Source: Cellulomonas iranensis NBRC 101100 = JCM 18110 (GTDB lineage: Bacteria; Actinomycetota; Actinomycetes; Actinomycetales; Cellulomonadaceae). From it: 57,999 bases of DNA. Location: positions 1-57,999 of the forward strand of contig NZ_BCRB01000018.1 of the NCBI RefSeq assembly GCF_001552375.1, read 5' to 3'. A program made the position numbers and the translations under genes. Positions 1-8,261 of the stretch are shown one piece after another (position 1 is the first letter of the stretch; each line of letters opens with the position of its first letter). Under the pieces are notes generated by a model. That model was not told the origin of the DNA, did not search any database, and saw only the letters and a list, made by a program, of their open reading frames with translations.

Positions 1-23
1 GCCCGCGCCTGGGCCGGCCGAGC

Positions 24-58
24 GCACCGGCGGCGACGTCGCGCGTCGCCGCCGGTGC
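24..58 (-). terminator. Hairpin downstream of the PadR gene
   Basis: A perfect 14-bp stem (GCACCGGCGGCGAC with its complement) around a 7-nt loop lies 40 bases beyond the stop of the minus-strand PadR gene. There is no T-tract, as is usual in GC-rich actinobacteria. It probably ends the DUF4097-PadR transcript; nothing else is visible in bases 1-97. Confidence 0.5.
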
Positions 59-97
59 CGCCGCTGCCGTCGCCCTGACGGCGCGGTCCGGCGGGCC

Positions 98-703
98 TCA
101 GCGCAGCGTCGCGCGCATCGTGCGCAGCGCCGTGTCGAGCACGGTGCGCAACGTCTCGACGGTGAGCGCGTCCACCCCGCCCGCGGCGTCCGCGCGGCGC
201 AGGTCCGCACGGACCTCGTCGCCGAACCGGCGGACCATCGCCTCCGCCTCGACGCGCCGTCCGTGCGACGCGGCGCGCTCACGGTCGGGCGCGCCGGGCT
301 GCGGCACCGCCGCGTCCCGGGCGCGCTGGGCCGCCGACGCGAGGTCGGCGCGCAGCCCGCGCATGGCCGCACGGACGTCGTCGCGCACCTGCGTGGCGTG
401 CTCCCGCACGGTCTCGGCGATCTCCGCCTCGAGGTGCGCGAGCTCGCCGCGCCGCTCGTCGAGCTCCGCGCGACCCGCGGCCGTCAGCGTGTACGTCGCC
501 TTGCGCCCCTCGTCGGACCGCTCGACGAGCCCCTCCTCCTCGAGCCGCGCGAGCCGCGGGTAGACCGTGCCGGCGCTCGGGCGGTACGTGCCGCCGAACC
601 GGTCCGTGAGGGCCGTGATGAGCTCGTAGCCGTGCCGCGGCCCGTCCTCGAGCAGCGCGAGCAGGTACAGGCGGAGCTGGCCGTGCGCGAAGACCTTCAC
701 CAT
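98..703 (-). CDS. PadR family transcriptional regulator
   Basis: The protein is 201 residues. Residues 8-85 form the PadR winged helix (LRLYLLALLEDGPRHGYELI, then the AGTVYPRLARLEEEGLV wing segment), followed by an Ala/Arg/Glu-rich helical C-terminal half that should dimerise. Its ATG overlaps the TGA of the upstream DUF4097 gene (ATGA at 701-705), so the two are translationally coupled. A long palindrome just upstream of the DUF4097 gene is the likely autoregulatory operator. The inducer cannot be read from sequence; members of this family paired with DUF4097 proteins often answer to envelope or drug stress. Confidence 0.93.
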   Translation of the reverse strand: MVKVFAHGQLRLYLLALLEDGPRHGYELITALTDRFGGTYRPSAGTVYPRLARLEEEGLVERSDEGRKATYTLTAAGRAELDERRGELAHLEAEIAETVREHATQVRDDVRAAMRGLRADLASAAQRARDAAVPQPGAPDRERAASHGRRVEAEAMVRRFGDEVRADLRRADAAGGVDALTVETLRTVLDTALRTMRATLR

Positions 704-1578
704 CAGACGGCCTCGTCCTGCACCGGCGCGTCCTGGACCGGTGCGTCCTGGACCGGCGCGTCCTGCACCGGCCCGGCGCGCAGCACCGTGACGTGACCGG
801 TGACGGTCGTGGCCGACAGGAACGTCCCGCCGTCGCCCGCGTCGACCTCGACCGTGCGCTGGCCGGGCGACGACCCCTTGTGCTCCTGCCCGTCCACGAC
901 GAGCCGGCCCGAGACCGACTGCGCGCGCGCCCGCAGCCCGGCGCCGGCCGGGATGCGCACCGTGAGGTCGCCCGAGACGGTCGTGACGGTGAGCGAGGAC
1001 GTGCCGCTGCCGACGTCGAGCGAGACGGCGCCGGAGACCGAGTTGCCCTGCACGAGCGTGAGCTGACCCGACGCGGACAGCTCGCCCGAGACCGTGTTGA
1101 AGCGCAGGTCGCCGTCGAGGCCGCGCGCCACGACCTCACCCGAGACGCTGTGGGTCGAGAGCCGCCCGTGCAGGTCGTCGACGACGATCGAGCCCGAGAC
1201 GGTCGACACCGAGGCGTCCTGCCGCAGCCCCGCGACGAGCCCGTCGGCGCTCACGGTGCCGACCTTGGCGAGCACGTCGCGCGGCACGGCGACGTGCACG
1301 TCCGCGCGGTCCTTGTCCTGGAAGTTGCGGAACTTCTCGACGAAGCCCTCCCAGCCGCCGAGCGTGAAGCTGTACCCGATGCGCAGCTCGCCGTCGGACA
1401 GCGTGACCTCGAGCGGCCGGCCGTCCACGCGGTGCACCTCGAGGCGCGCACCGCGCGCGTCGGGGTCGTCGTGCGCGACCACGTCGACGCGCCCGCCGAC
1501 CAGCCCCACGCGCAGCGCGCGCAGGTCCTCGACCTCGATCACCTGCGGGCCGGCGACGACCCAGGACTCCGTCGACAT
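703..1578 (-). CDS. DUF4097 family beta-strand repeat protein
   Basis: The protein is 291 residues. From about residue 90 to 240 it shows the repeating short beta strands of the DUF4097/Toastrack fold, with recurrent TVSG/SVSG turns (for example TVSGSIVVDD, SVSGEVVARG, TVSGDLTVRI). No signal peptide or membrane helix is seen, so it is probably cytoplasmic. I chose the ATG at 1578 because GGAGGA sits 5 bases before it; a TTG 10 codons upstream falls inside the operator palindrome and lacks a ribosome site. It is the first gene of a two-gene unit with the PadR regulator and ends in VQDAP repeats. Its molecular role is unknown. Confidence 0.85.
   Translation of the reverse strand: MSTESWVVAGPQVIEVEDLRALRVGLVGGRVDVVAHDDPDARGARLEVHRVDGRPLEVTLSDGELRIGYSFTLGGWEGFVEKFRNFQDKDRADVHVAVPRDVLAKVGTVSADGLVAGLRQDASVSTVSGSIVVDDLHGRLSTHSVSGEVVARGLDGDLRFNTVSGELSASGQLTLVQGNSVSGAVSLDVGSGTSSLTVTTVSGDLTVRIPAGAGLRARAQSVSGRLVVDGQEHKGSSPGQRTVEVDAGDGGTFLSATTVTGHVTVLRAGPVQDAPVQDAPVQDAPVQDEAV
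712..768 (-). repeat. 15-bp coding repeat (VQDAP units)
   Basis: Three tandem 15-bp units encode Val-Gln-Asp-Ala-Pro, and a fourth partial unit reads Val-Gln-Asp-Glu. They form the very C-terminus of the DUF4097 protein. The DNA units are nearly identical, so the tract could change copy number by slippage without shifting frame. Confidence 0.85.
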
Positions 1579-1590
1579 GGTTCCTCCAAC

Positions 1591-1625
1591 GCGATATGTC
1601 GTGTGCAAGCGACACGCTATATCGC
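1591..1625. promoter_or_regulatory. Palindromic operator, probable PadR site
   Basis: A 35-bp interrupted palindrome begins GCGATAT and ends ATATCGC, with inner matching CGTGT/ACACG arms. It lies 12 bases upstream of the DUF4097 start codon, where it would cover the promoter of the DUF4097-PadR pair. ATAT-rich inverted repeats of this kind are typical of PadR-family sites, so autorepression is the natural reading; this is inferred from position and symmetry. Confidence 0.7.
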
Positions 1626-1666
1626 GTTCTGGGTGCCGGCAACCCCCTGCCGCGGCACGCGTCCCG

Positions 1667-2755
1667 TCAGGCGACGACGCCGGCGGCGCGCAGCTCGACC
1701 GTCAGGTCGTGCGGGTTCGACGCCACCGACAGCGCCTCCTCGTACGTCACGACCACGTCGCGCACGAGCGCGAACAGGTGCTGGTCGAACGTCTGCATCT
1801 TGTAGAAGTCGCCGTCCTTGATGAGGTCGGTCAGCGGCGGGTTCTCCTGCGGCTCGACGATCGCCTCGGCCGTGCGGCCCGTGTTCACCATGACCTCGAT
1901 GACCGCGCAGCGGCCCGCGCCGTCGGCGCGCCGCACGAGGCGCTGCGACACGATCCCGCGCAGCGTCTGCGCGAGCGCGATCCGCACCTGCTTCTGCTCG
2001 TGCGGCGGGAAGAAGTCGACGATGCGGTTCACGGACTCGGCCGCGTCGATCGTGTGCAGCGTCGAGAGCACGAGGTGCCCGGTCTCGGCCGCGGACAGCA
2101 CCGCGCGCACGGTCTCGACGTCGCGCATCTCCCCCACGAGGATCACGTCCGGGTCCTGCCGCATCGCGGCGCGCAGCGCGACCGTGAAGTCGGCCGTGTC
2201 CTGCCGCACCTCGCGCTGCGACACGATCGCCTTCTTGTCGGAGTGCAGCACCTCGATCGGGTCCTCGATCGTGACGATGTTGACCTCGCGGTACGAGTTC
2301 ACGAGGTCGACCATCGCCGCGAGCGTCGTCGTCTTGCCCGCACCCGTCGGCCCCGTCACGAGCACCAGCCCCCGGGGCTCCAGCGCGAGCTCCCCGACCA
2401 CCTCCGGCAGGCCCAGCTCGCCCAGCGCCTGCGCACCGATCGCGACCCGCCGGAACACCAGCCCGAACGTGCCGCGCGCCTGGTAGGCGTTGACGCGGAA
2501 GCGCCCCACGCCCGACAGCGAGTACGCGAAATCCGCCTCCTTGGTGCGCCGGAACTCCTCCACGAGGTCGTCCGGCAGCACCTCCTCGAGCATGCGCTCG
2601 GTGTCGACCGGGCGCAGCTCCGCGGCCTGCAGCTTGCGCAGCCGGCCGTCCACCCGCACGCGCGGCGCCGAGCCGACCTTGCAGTGCAGGTCGGAGCCCC
2701 CGGTCGAGGCGAGGGCGTGCAGGAAGGGGACGACGGACTGGGGCTGCTGGCTCAC
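1667..2755 (-). CDS. pilT: PilT-type type IV pilus ATPase
   Basis: The protein is 362 residues. It has the PilT N-terminal SDLH segment, Walker A GPTGAGKTTTLAAM near residue 130, Walker B DVILVGEMRD, and the conserved His/Arg segments of secretion ATPases (LSTLHTIDAAESVNRIVDFFP). PilT hexamers power pilus retraction at the inner face of the membrane. I chose the GTG at 2755, where the family homology begins; the frame is open 61 codons further but that stretch is unlike PilT. A CGATAT box lies 7 nt before the GTG, so it may be leaderless. No other pilus gene is nearby, so partners must be elsewhere or the protein has another role. Confidence 0.85.
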   Translation of the reverse strand: MSQQPQSVVPFLHALASTGGSDLHCKVGSAPRVRVDGRLRKLQAAELRPVDTERMLEEVLPDDLVEEFRRTKEADFAYSLSGVGRFRVNAYQARGTFGLVFRRVAIGAQALGELGLPEVVGELALEPRGLVLVTGPTGAGKTTTLAAMVDLVNSYREVNIVTIEDPIEVLHSDKKAIVSQREVRQDTADFTVALRAAMRQDPDVILVGEMRDVETVRAVLSAAETGHLVLSTLHTIDAAESVNRIVDFFPPHEQKQVRIALAQTLRGIVSQRLVRRADGAGRCAVIEVMVNTGRTAEAIVEPQENPPLTDLIKDGDFYKMQTFDQHLFALVRDVVVTYEEALSVASNPHDLTVELRAAGVVA

Positions 2756-2884
2756 CCGGGGGATATCGGGAGCGCGGCTCCCGCACTTGAGCGGCGCGCG
2801 GCGCGCGCGGTGTGTGGGACCATGGTGCGACATCCCCGGCGCGTGCCCCCGTAGGCGCGCGCCGCGACCCGAGGAGAAGCAGCG

Positions 2885-2959
2885 ATGAGCAAGCGTGGCC
2901 GCAAGCGTCGCTCCCGCAAGGGGAACGCCGCCAACCACGGCAAGCGTCCCAACGCCTGA
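2885..2959 (+). CDS. Ribosomal protein bL37
   Basis: This ORF encodes only 24 residues, starting MSKRGRKRRSRK and ending NHGKRPNA. It closely matches the tiny actinobacterial 50S protein bL37 described in mycobacterial ribosome structures, which is Lys/Arg-rich and ends in the same ANHGKRPNA motif. A strong AGGAGA site lies 9 bases before the ATG, and a perfect 17-bp terminator hairpin follows 19 bases after the stop, so it is a self-contained single-gene unit. It is easily missed by gene callers because of its size. Confidence 0.92.
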   Translation: MSKRGRKRRSRKGNAANHGKRPNA

Positions 2960-2978
2960 GCGTTCGACGCCGTGACGT

Positions 2979-3016
2979 CACGAGGGCCCCGGAGCATCGG
3001 CTCCGGGGCCCTCGTG
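2979..3016 (+). terminator. Terminator of the bL37 gene
   Basis: A perfect 17-bp stem closed by the tetraloop ATCG (core GAGGGCCCCGGAGC) lies between bL37 and the convergent rsrA. It has no T-tract but is strong and symmetric, so it may also stop transcripts from the rsrA side. Confidence 0.75.
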
Positions 3017-3061
3017 CGTCCCGCCCGGCGGCCGCGGGCCGCCACGGTCACGGGTCGGTGG

Positions 3062-3391
3062 TCAGGAGTCCTGACCGGTCGCGGCGCGCAGCCGCAGCAC
3101 CGTGATCTGCTCGCGGATGCGCACGCGCAGCTCCGCGGGCGCCTCCTCCTGGCAGCAGCGCCTCACGAGCTGCTTCATGACGAGCTCGACCTGCTCCTCC
3201 TCGAAGCAGTCGGAGCACTCGTGCAGGTGCGCCTCGACGCGGTCGCGGTCGAGCACGCCGAGCTCGGAGTCGACGTACTCCCACAGCCGGTCCACGGCCT
3301 CGTCGCACCCGCACGGCGAGCCGGGCGCCGCGCGGCGTAGGTCCGCACCCGGCCGGACGCCGTCCTCCGGGCCGTCGCCGACCGCGCTCAT
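3062..3391 (-). CDS. rsrA: Anti-sigma factor RsrA (mycothiol/thiol-redox sensor)
   Basis: The 109-residue zinc anti-sigma factor carries the HxxxCxxC motif (H55, C59, C62), an N-terminal Cys pair (C27, C29) and a C-terminal CC (C79-C80). These match the zinc-binding and redox-active cysteines of Streptomyces RsrA. In that family the reduced, zinc-loaded protein holds SigR inactive, and disulfide stress expels zinc and frees the sigma factor. Its ATG overlaps the sigR TGA (3388-3391), giving coupled synthesis. The short C-terminal tail is Arg/Leu-rich. Confidence 0.92.
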   Translation of the reverse strand: MSAVGDGPEDGVRPGADLRRAAPGSPCGCDEAVDRLWEYVDSELGVLDRDRVEAHLHECSDCFEEEQVELVMKQLVRRCCQEEAPAELRVRIREQITVLRLRAATGQDS

Positions 3392-4029
3392 CGCGCACCG
3401 CCCGCGGTGAGCCCACGTCCGCGTGCGTAGTCCGACAGCAGGTCGCGCAGCTGCGCGCGGCCACGGTGCAGCCGGGACATCACCGTCCCGATCGGCGTCC
3501 CCATGATCTCGGCGATCTCCTTGTACGCGAAGCCCTCCACGTCCGCGAGGTACACCGCGATGCGGAAGTCCTCGGGGATCTGCTGCAGCGCGTCCTTGAC
3601 GTCGGAGTCGGGCAGGTGGTCGAGCGCCTCGGCCTCGGCCGAGCGCAGCCCGCGCGACGTGTGCGACTCGGCGCGCGCGAGCTGCCAGTCCTCCACCTCC
3701 TCCGACCGCGACTGCTGCGGCTCGCGCTGCTTCTTGCGGTAGGAGTTGATGTACGTGTTGGTGAGGATGCGGTACAGCCACGCCTTGAGGTTCGTGCCCG
3801 GGCGGTACTGGTGGAACGCGGCGAACGCCTTGGTGAAGGTCTCCTGGACCAGGTCCTCGGCGTCCGCGGGGTTGCGCGTCATGCGCAGCGCCGCGCCGTA
3901 GAGCTGGTCCAGGTGGACCAGCGCCTCCGCCTCGAACCGGTCGCTGCGGGCGGCGTCGTCCTCGCCGACCGGGGCACGCGTCGTGCCCTCGTCGTCGAGG
4001 CCCGCAGGGCTCTCAGGGTGCTCGCTCAT
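3388..4029 (-). CDS. sigR: RNA polymerase sigma factor SigR (SigH type)
   Basis: The protein is 213 residues from MSEHPES. Region 2 spans about residues 32-102 ([40 protein letters not shown]) and region 4 about 147-200 ([26 protein letters not shown]). It directs the thiol-oxidative stress regulon and is checked by the adjacent RsrA. The reading frame stays open upstream. An in-frame ATG at 4167, about 10 nt from a SigR-type -10, would add 46 residues, as in the unstable SigR' isoform of Streptomyces. I give the short form as the main product. Confidence 0.93.
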   Translation of the reverse strand: MSEHPESPAGLDDEGTTRAPVGEDDAARSDRFEAEALVHLDQLYGAALRMTRNPADAEDLVQETFTKAFAAFHQYRPGTNLKAWLYRILTNTYINSYRKKQREPQQSRSEEVEDWQLARAESHTSRGLRSAEAEALDHLPDSDVKDALQQIPEDFRIAVYLADVEGFAYKEIAEIMGTPIGTVMSRLHRGRAQLRDLLSDYARGRGLTAGGAR

Positions 4030-4176
4030 CGCCCACGAGCCTAGTGCTCCGACCTGGACGTCACCTGAGGAGACGGTGAGACCCCACGGTGTGACGACCG
4101 GCACGGTCCCGCCCGTCGGGACGGCGGCGACCGCGGTGGCCTCGGGGGTGGCGACTGCACAGCTCATGCCACCCCC

Positions 4177-4203
4177 AACAGCGACGCGCGGCGTGCGCAT
4201 TCC
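4177..4203 (-). promoter_or_regulatory. SigR-type promoter upstream of sigR
   Basis: On the minus strand GGAAT (4203-4199) is followed by 19 bases and GTT (4179-4177); the known SigR/SigH consensus is GGAAT, 18-19 bases, GTT. It would start RNA near 4168-4170, almost at the ATG of the extended SigR frame (4167). This supports positive autoregulation of the sigR-rsrA operon. Confidence 0.7.
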
Positions 4204-4319
4204 CGTGCGGCGTCGCACGGTGCGCACGGCGCACCGTGCGTGGGCGCGCCGCCTCCCGGGTCCGGCACTAGCGTGGGAGGCACCGCGCGTCCGCGGTGGA
4301 AGTCCCGGAGGAGGAGCCC

Positions 4320-4871
4320 GTGCTGCTGCGCCGCATCGCCCGACCCCTGTTCGCCTCGTGGTTCGTCAGCCAGGGGGTGGACGCGCTGCGGCACCCCGCG
4401 GCGCACGCGCAGGTCGTGCGCGACGGCGTCGACGGCCTGCGCGGACGCGTGCCCGCGTCCGCGCGGCGACGCGCCCCCGGCCCCCTCGGCCGCGCGCTGG
4501 CGGGCGAGATCTCCGACAAGGAGCTCGCGACGCTCGCGCAGGCGCACGGCGCCGCGATGGTCGTCGCGGGTGCGATGCTCGCGGTCGGGCGCGCACCGCG
4601 CGCCGCCGCGCTGGCGCTCGCCGGACTGACGCTGCCGGTCGTCGCGGTCAACCTGCCGGTGGGCCGCTCCGGCACGCTGACGAAGGACGAGCGCCGCGAG
4701 CGCTCCGAGCGGTTCGTGCGCGCGCTGTCGTTCACCGGGGGTGCGGTGCTCGCGGGCATCGACCTCGAGGGGCGCCCGGGCGTCGCGTGGCGCGTGCAGC
4801 ACGCGCGCACCGACCGCGCGGCGCTGAAGGCGGCGCGCGCGGCCGAGGCCGCCCGGCACACGACCGACTGA
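4320..4871 (+). CDS. DoxX family membrane protein
   Basis: The protein is 183 residues with the DoxX/SURF4-like start [25 protein letters not shown] and several hydrophobic helices, including [12 protein letters not shown] and [21 protein letters not shown]. The C-terminus is charged and Ala/Arg-rich. The GTG at 4320 was chosen because GGAGGAGGAG precedes it; an earlier in-frame start at 4296 would place that site inside the gene. A TAGCGT box at 4269-4274 is the likely -10. DoxX proteins are linked to redox and thiol stress membrane complexes in actinobacteria, which fits its position divergent from sigR. Confidence 0.8.
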   Translation: MLLRRIARPLFASWFVSQGVDALRHPAAHAQVVRDGVDGLRGRVPASARRRAPGPLGRALAGEISDKELATLAQAHGAAMVVAGAMLAVGRAPRAAALALAGLTLPVVAVNLPVGRSGTLTKDERRERSERFVRALSFTGGAVLAGIDLEGRPGVAWRVQHARTDRAALKAARAAEAARHTTD

Positions 4872-4920
4872 GGGTGGACGCCGCAGGGCCGCGACACCGG
4901 TCGCCGCTAGCCTGAACGGC

Positions 4921-6237
4921 ATGACGAGCCTGCACGCCGACCCGTGGTCCGCCCCCGTCGCCGACGGGCCGATCGACGCGACCGTCGCGGTGCCGGGCTC
5001 GAAGTCGCTGAGCAACCGCTACCTCGTGCTCGCGGCGCTCGCCGACGGCCCGAGCACGCTGCGCTCGCTGCTCGTGTCGCGGGACACGCGTCTCATGGCG
5101 GACGCGCTGCGTGCGCTCGGGGTCGGCGTCGAGCTCGGTGACGACGCCGTGCACGTGACGCCCGGGGAGCTGCGCGGGGCCGTCACCGTCGACTGCGGCC
5201 TCGCGGGCACCGTCATGCGCTTCCTGCCGCCCGTCGCGGCGCTCGCCGACGGCCCGGTCCGGTTCACGGGCGACGCCGAGGCGCTCGTCCGCCCCATGGG
5301 TCCGCTGCTGCGGGCCCTGCGCGCGCTCGACGTGCGCGTCGACGACGAGGGCGAGCCCGGCCACCTGCCGTTCACGGTGCACGGCCGCGGCACGGTCCGT
5401 GGCGGCAGCGTCGACGTCGACGCGTCGGGCTCGAGCCAGTTCGTCTCGGGTCTGCTGCTCGCCGCGGCACGGTTCGACCAGGGCCTGACGCTGCGCCACA
5501 CCGGGCCGACGCTGCCGAGCCTGCCGCACATCGAGATGACGGTCGACGTGATGCGCGCCGCGGGCGTCGTCGTCGACGACTCGCGCCCGGAGATCTGGCA
5601 CGTCGAGCCCGGCACGGTCGCGGGGCGCGACGTGCAGGTCGAGCCCGACCTGTCGAACGCCGCGCCGTTCCTGTGCGCCGCGATGGTCGCGGGGGGCTCG
5701 GTGCGCGTGCCGGGGTGGCCCGCGCGCACGACGCAGCCCGGCGGCCTGCTGCCCGGGATCCTCACGCGCATGGGCGCGTCCGCGACGCTCGACGGCGACG
5801 TGCTGACCGTCACCGGCACGGGCGAGGTGCGCGGCGTCGACCTCGACCTGCGCGCGGCCGGCGAGCTCGCACCCACGATCGCGGCGCTCGCGGCCCTCGC
5901 GGACTCCCCCACGCGCCTGCGCGGCATCGCGCACCTGCGGGGTCACGAGACCGACCGGCTCGCGGCCCTCGCGGCCGAGATCACGCGGCTGGGCGGGCAG
6001 GCCGAGCAGACGTCCGACGGCCTGGTGATCACGCCGCGGCCGCTGCACGGCGGCACGTGGCGCACGTACGCCGACCACCGCATGGCGACCGCGGGTGCGC
6101 TCGTGGGCCTGCGCGTGCCGGGCGTCGCGGTCGAGGACGTCGCCACGACCGCCAAGACGCTGCCCGGGTTCGTCGACCTGTGGGCGGGCATGCTCGCGGG
6201 CACGACGCCGGCTGGCGCGACGGGGCCGACGGCCTGA
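4921..6237 (+). CDS. aroA: 3-phosphoshikimate 1-carboxyvinyltransferase (EPSP synthase)
   Basis: This 438-residue enzyme joins shikimate-3-phosphate and phosphoenolpyruvate in the sixth step of the shikimate pathway. It shows the [16 protein letters not shown] substrate loop near residue 25, [15 protein letters not shown], the [14 protein letters not shown] segment and the C-terminal [14 protein letters not shown] signature. TAGCCT ends 7 nt before the ATG, so the mRNA is probably leaderless. The stop overlaps the rsgA ATG (6235-6239). The aroA-rsgA-hisN order near sigR is a familiar actinobacterial arrangement. Confidence 0.97.
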   Translation: MTSLHADPWSAPVADGPIDATVAVPGSKSLSNRYLVLAALADGPSTLRSLLVSRDTRLMADALRALGVGVELGDDAVHVTPGELRGAVTVDCGLAGTVMRFLPPVAALADGPVRFTGDAEALVRPMGPLLRALRALDVRVDDEGEPGHLPFTVHGRGTVRGGSVDVDASGSSQFVSGLLLAAARFDQGLTLRHTGPTLPSLPHIEMTVDVMRAAGVVVDDSRPEIWHVEPGTVAGRDVQVEPDLSNAAPFLCAAMVAGGSVRVPGWPARTTQPGGLLPGILTRMGASATLDGDVLTVTGTGEVRGVDLDLRAAGELAPTIAALAALADSPTRLRGIAHLRGHETDRLAALAAEITRLGGQAEQTSDGLVITPRPLHGGTWRTYADHRMATAGALVGLRVPGVAVEDVATTAKTLPGFVDLWAGMLAGTTPAGATGPTA

Positions 6238-7310
6238 TGGCGCAGCGGCGCTACGACGAGCGGGACGTGCGGATCCGTCCCGGCCGCGGCTCGCGCCCCC
6301 GCACCAAGCAGCGCCCCGAGCACGCCGACGCGTTGTCCGCGATGGTCGTCGCGGTCGACCGCGGGCGCTACACCGTGCTCGTCGACCCCGGCGGCCCGGA
6401 CGAGACGCGCGTGCTGGCGATGAAGGCACGCGAGCTGGGCCGCGAGCGCGTGGTCCCGGGCGACCGCGTCGACGTCGTCGGCGACACGACCGGCGAGGAC
6501 GGCACGCTCGCGCGCATCGTGCGGATCGGCGAGCGGCGCACGGTGCTGCGGCGCACGGCCGACGACACCGACCCGGTCGAGCGCGTGATCGTCGCCAACG
6601 CCGACCGGCTCGTCGTCGTCACCGCGCTGGCCGACCCGGAGCCGCGCACGCGCATGATCGACCGCTGCGTCGCCGCCGCGGACGACGCCGGCATGGAGGT
6701 GCTGCTCGCGCTCACCAAGGCCGACCTCGCGGACCCCGCCGAGCTCACGGCGCTGTACGCGCCGATCGGCGTCGAGGTGGTCGCGACGCGGCGCGTGACC
6801 GACCCCGTCACGGGCACGACGACGATCGAGGGCCTGGACGCGTTGCGCGACGCGCTGCGGGGCGAGATCTCCGTGCTGGTGGGGCACTCGGGCGTCGGCA
6901 AGTCGACGCTCGTGAACGCGCTCGTCCCCGACGCCCGGCGCGCGACGGGCGTCGTCAACGACGTCACCGGGCGCGGGCGCCACACCTCGACGTCGGCGGT
7001 CGCGCTCGAGGTCCCGGACGCGGGCGCGCCGACCTGGGTGATCGACACCCCGGGCGTGCGGTCGTTCGGGCTCGCGCACGTGGACCCCGCGCACCTGCTG
7101 CACGCGTTCGCGGACCTCGACGAGGTGGCGCGGGAGTGCCCGCGCGGCTGCACGCACCTGGGCGACGCGCCGGACTGCGCGCTCGACGAGTGGGTGGCCG
7201 ACGCCGCCGACGACGCGACGCGTGCGGCGCGGGCCGCACGGCTGGACTCCTTCCGTCGCCTGCTGGTGAGCCGCCTGGGCACCGCGGACGCCGACGACAC
7301 GCGTCCCTGA
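6237..7310 (+). CDS. rsgA: Ribosome small subunit-dependent GTPase RsgA
   Basis: The protein is 357 residues. After a basic N-terminus comes an OB-like domain, then a circularly permuted GTPase with the G4 motif TKADL before the P-loop GHSGVGKSTLVNAL (about residues 214-227) and DTPGVRSF. It ends in a zinc-knuckle region with Cys and His (CPRGCTHLGDAPDC). RsgA helps late 30S assembly by releasing RbfA and proofreading the decoding centre. It overlaps aroA by 1 base and is surely cotranscribed with it. Confidence 0.95.
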   Translation: MAQRRYDERDVRIRPGRGSRPRTKQRPEHADALSAMVVAVDRGRYTVLVDPGGPDETRVLAMKARELGRERVVPGDRVDVVGDTTGEDGTLARIVRIGERRTVLRRTADDTDPVERVIVANADRLVVVTALADPEPRTRMIDRCVAAADDAGMEVLLALTKADLADPAELTALYAPIGVEVVATRRVTDPVTGTTTIEGLDALRDALRGEISVLVGHSGVGKSTLVNALVPDARRATGVVNDVTGRGRHTSTSAVALEVPDAGAPTWVIDTPGVRSFGLAHVDPAHLLHAFADLDEVARECPRGCTHLGDAPDCALDEWVADAADDATRAARAARLDSFRRLLVSRLGTADADDTRP

Positions 7311-7425
7311 CGGCGGCACGCGCCCGCGCGGGCGGACCCTCCCCCACGCGGACGGCGCGCTTGGGTAGGTTGACGCGCGGACCGGCCGCGCCGTGACCGG
7401 CCCGGGGACCGACGAGGGAGCGACG

Positions 7426-8205
7426 ATGGCGTACGACGACGACCTGCGGCTCGCGCACGTGATCGCCGACCAGGTCGACGCGCTGACGATGTCGCGGTTC
7501 AAGGCCATGGACCTGCAGGTCGAGACGAAGCCGGACCTCACCCCGGTCTCCGACGCCGACCGCGCCGCCGAGGACCTCATCCGCGCGCAGCTGTCCCGCG
7601 CGCGTCCGCGCGACGCGGTGCACGGCGAGGAACGGCACGACACGGGCCACGGCCCGCGCCGGTGGGTGGTCGACCCGATCGACGGGACCAAGAACTTCGT
7701 GCGCGGCGTGCCGGTGTGGGCGACGCTGCTGGCCCTCATGGACGGCGACGAGGTCGTCGTCGGCGTGGTGTCCGCCCCGGCGCTGGGACGGCGCTGGTGG
7801 GCCGCGCAGGGCACGGGCGCCTGGACGGGGCGGTCGCTCGCGGCGGCCACGCGCCTGCACGTGTCGAAGGTCGCGTCGCTCGAGGACGCGTCGTTCTCGT
7901 ACTCGAGCCTCACCGGCTGGGAGGAGCACGGCCGCCTCCCGCAGTTCATGGACCTGCAGCGGCGCGTGTGGCGCACGCGCGCGTACGGCGACTTCTGGTC
8001 GTACGTGCTGGTCGCCGAGGGCGCGGTCGACGTCGCCGCGGAGCCCGAGCTCGAGCTGTACGACATGGCCGCGCTCGTGCCGGTCGTCACCGAGGCGGGC
8101 GGGCGGTTCACGTCGCTGCGCGGCGTCGACGGCCCGCACGGCGGCGACGCGCTGGTGACCAACGGGCTGCTGCACGACGACGCGCTGGCGGCGCTCACGC
8201 CCTGA
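7426..8205 (+). CDS. hisN: Histidinol-phosphatase, inositol monophosphatase family
   Basis: The 259-residue enzyme has the metal-dependent IMPase motifs GEER, DPIDGTKNFVRG and a YDMAALVPVVTEAGG C-terminal motif. In actinobacteria the gene beside aroA-rsgA is the histidinol-phosphate phosphatase HisN of histidine synthesis; a general inositol-phosphatase role cannot be excluded from sequence alone. The ATG at 7426 follows GAGGGAG; an earlier GTG at 7393 is less well supported. It lies 115 bases after rsgA. Confidence 0.9.
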   Translation: MAYDDDLRLAHVIADQVDALTMSRFKAMDLQVETKPDLTPVSDADRAAEDLIRAQLSRARPRDAVHGEERHDTGHGPRRWVVDPIDGTKNFVRGVPVWATLLALMDGDEVVVGVVSAPALGRRWWAAQGTGAWTGRSLAAATRLHVSKVASLEDASFSYSSLTGWEEHGRLPQFMDLQRRVWRTRAYGDFWSYVLVAEGAVDVAAEPELELYDMAALVPVVTEAGGRFTSLRGVDGPHGGDALVTNGLLHDDALAALTP

Positions 8206-8261
8206 TCCCGTCGGACCCGATCCGAGGAGACCCCGACACCGTCGACCCGCGAGGAGGCGCC

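Noticed and set aside
1579-1608. TTG start adding ten residues to the DUF4097 protein
   Set aside because: It lies inside the palindromic operator, has no ribosome site, and the ATG at 1578 has a strong one.
2756-2938. PilT extension to an ATG at 2938
   Set aside because: The extra 61 residues are unlike any PilT and overlap bL37 on the other strand.
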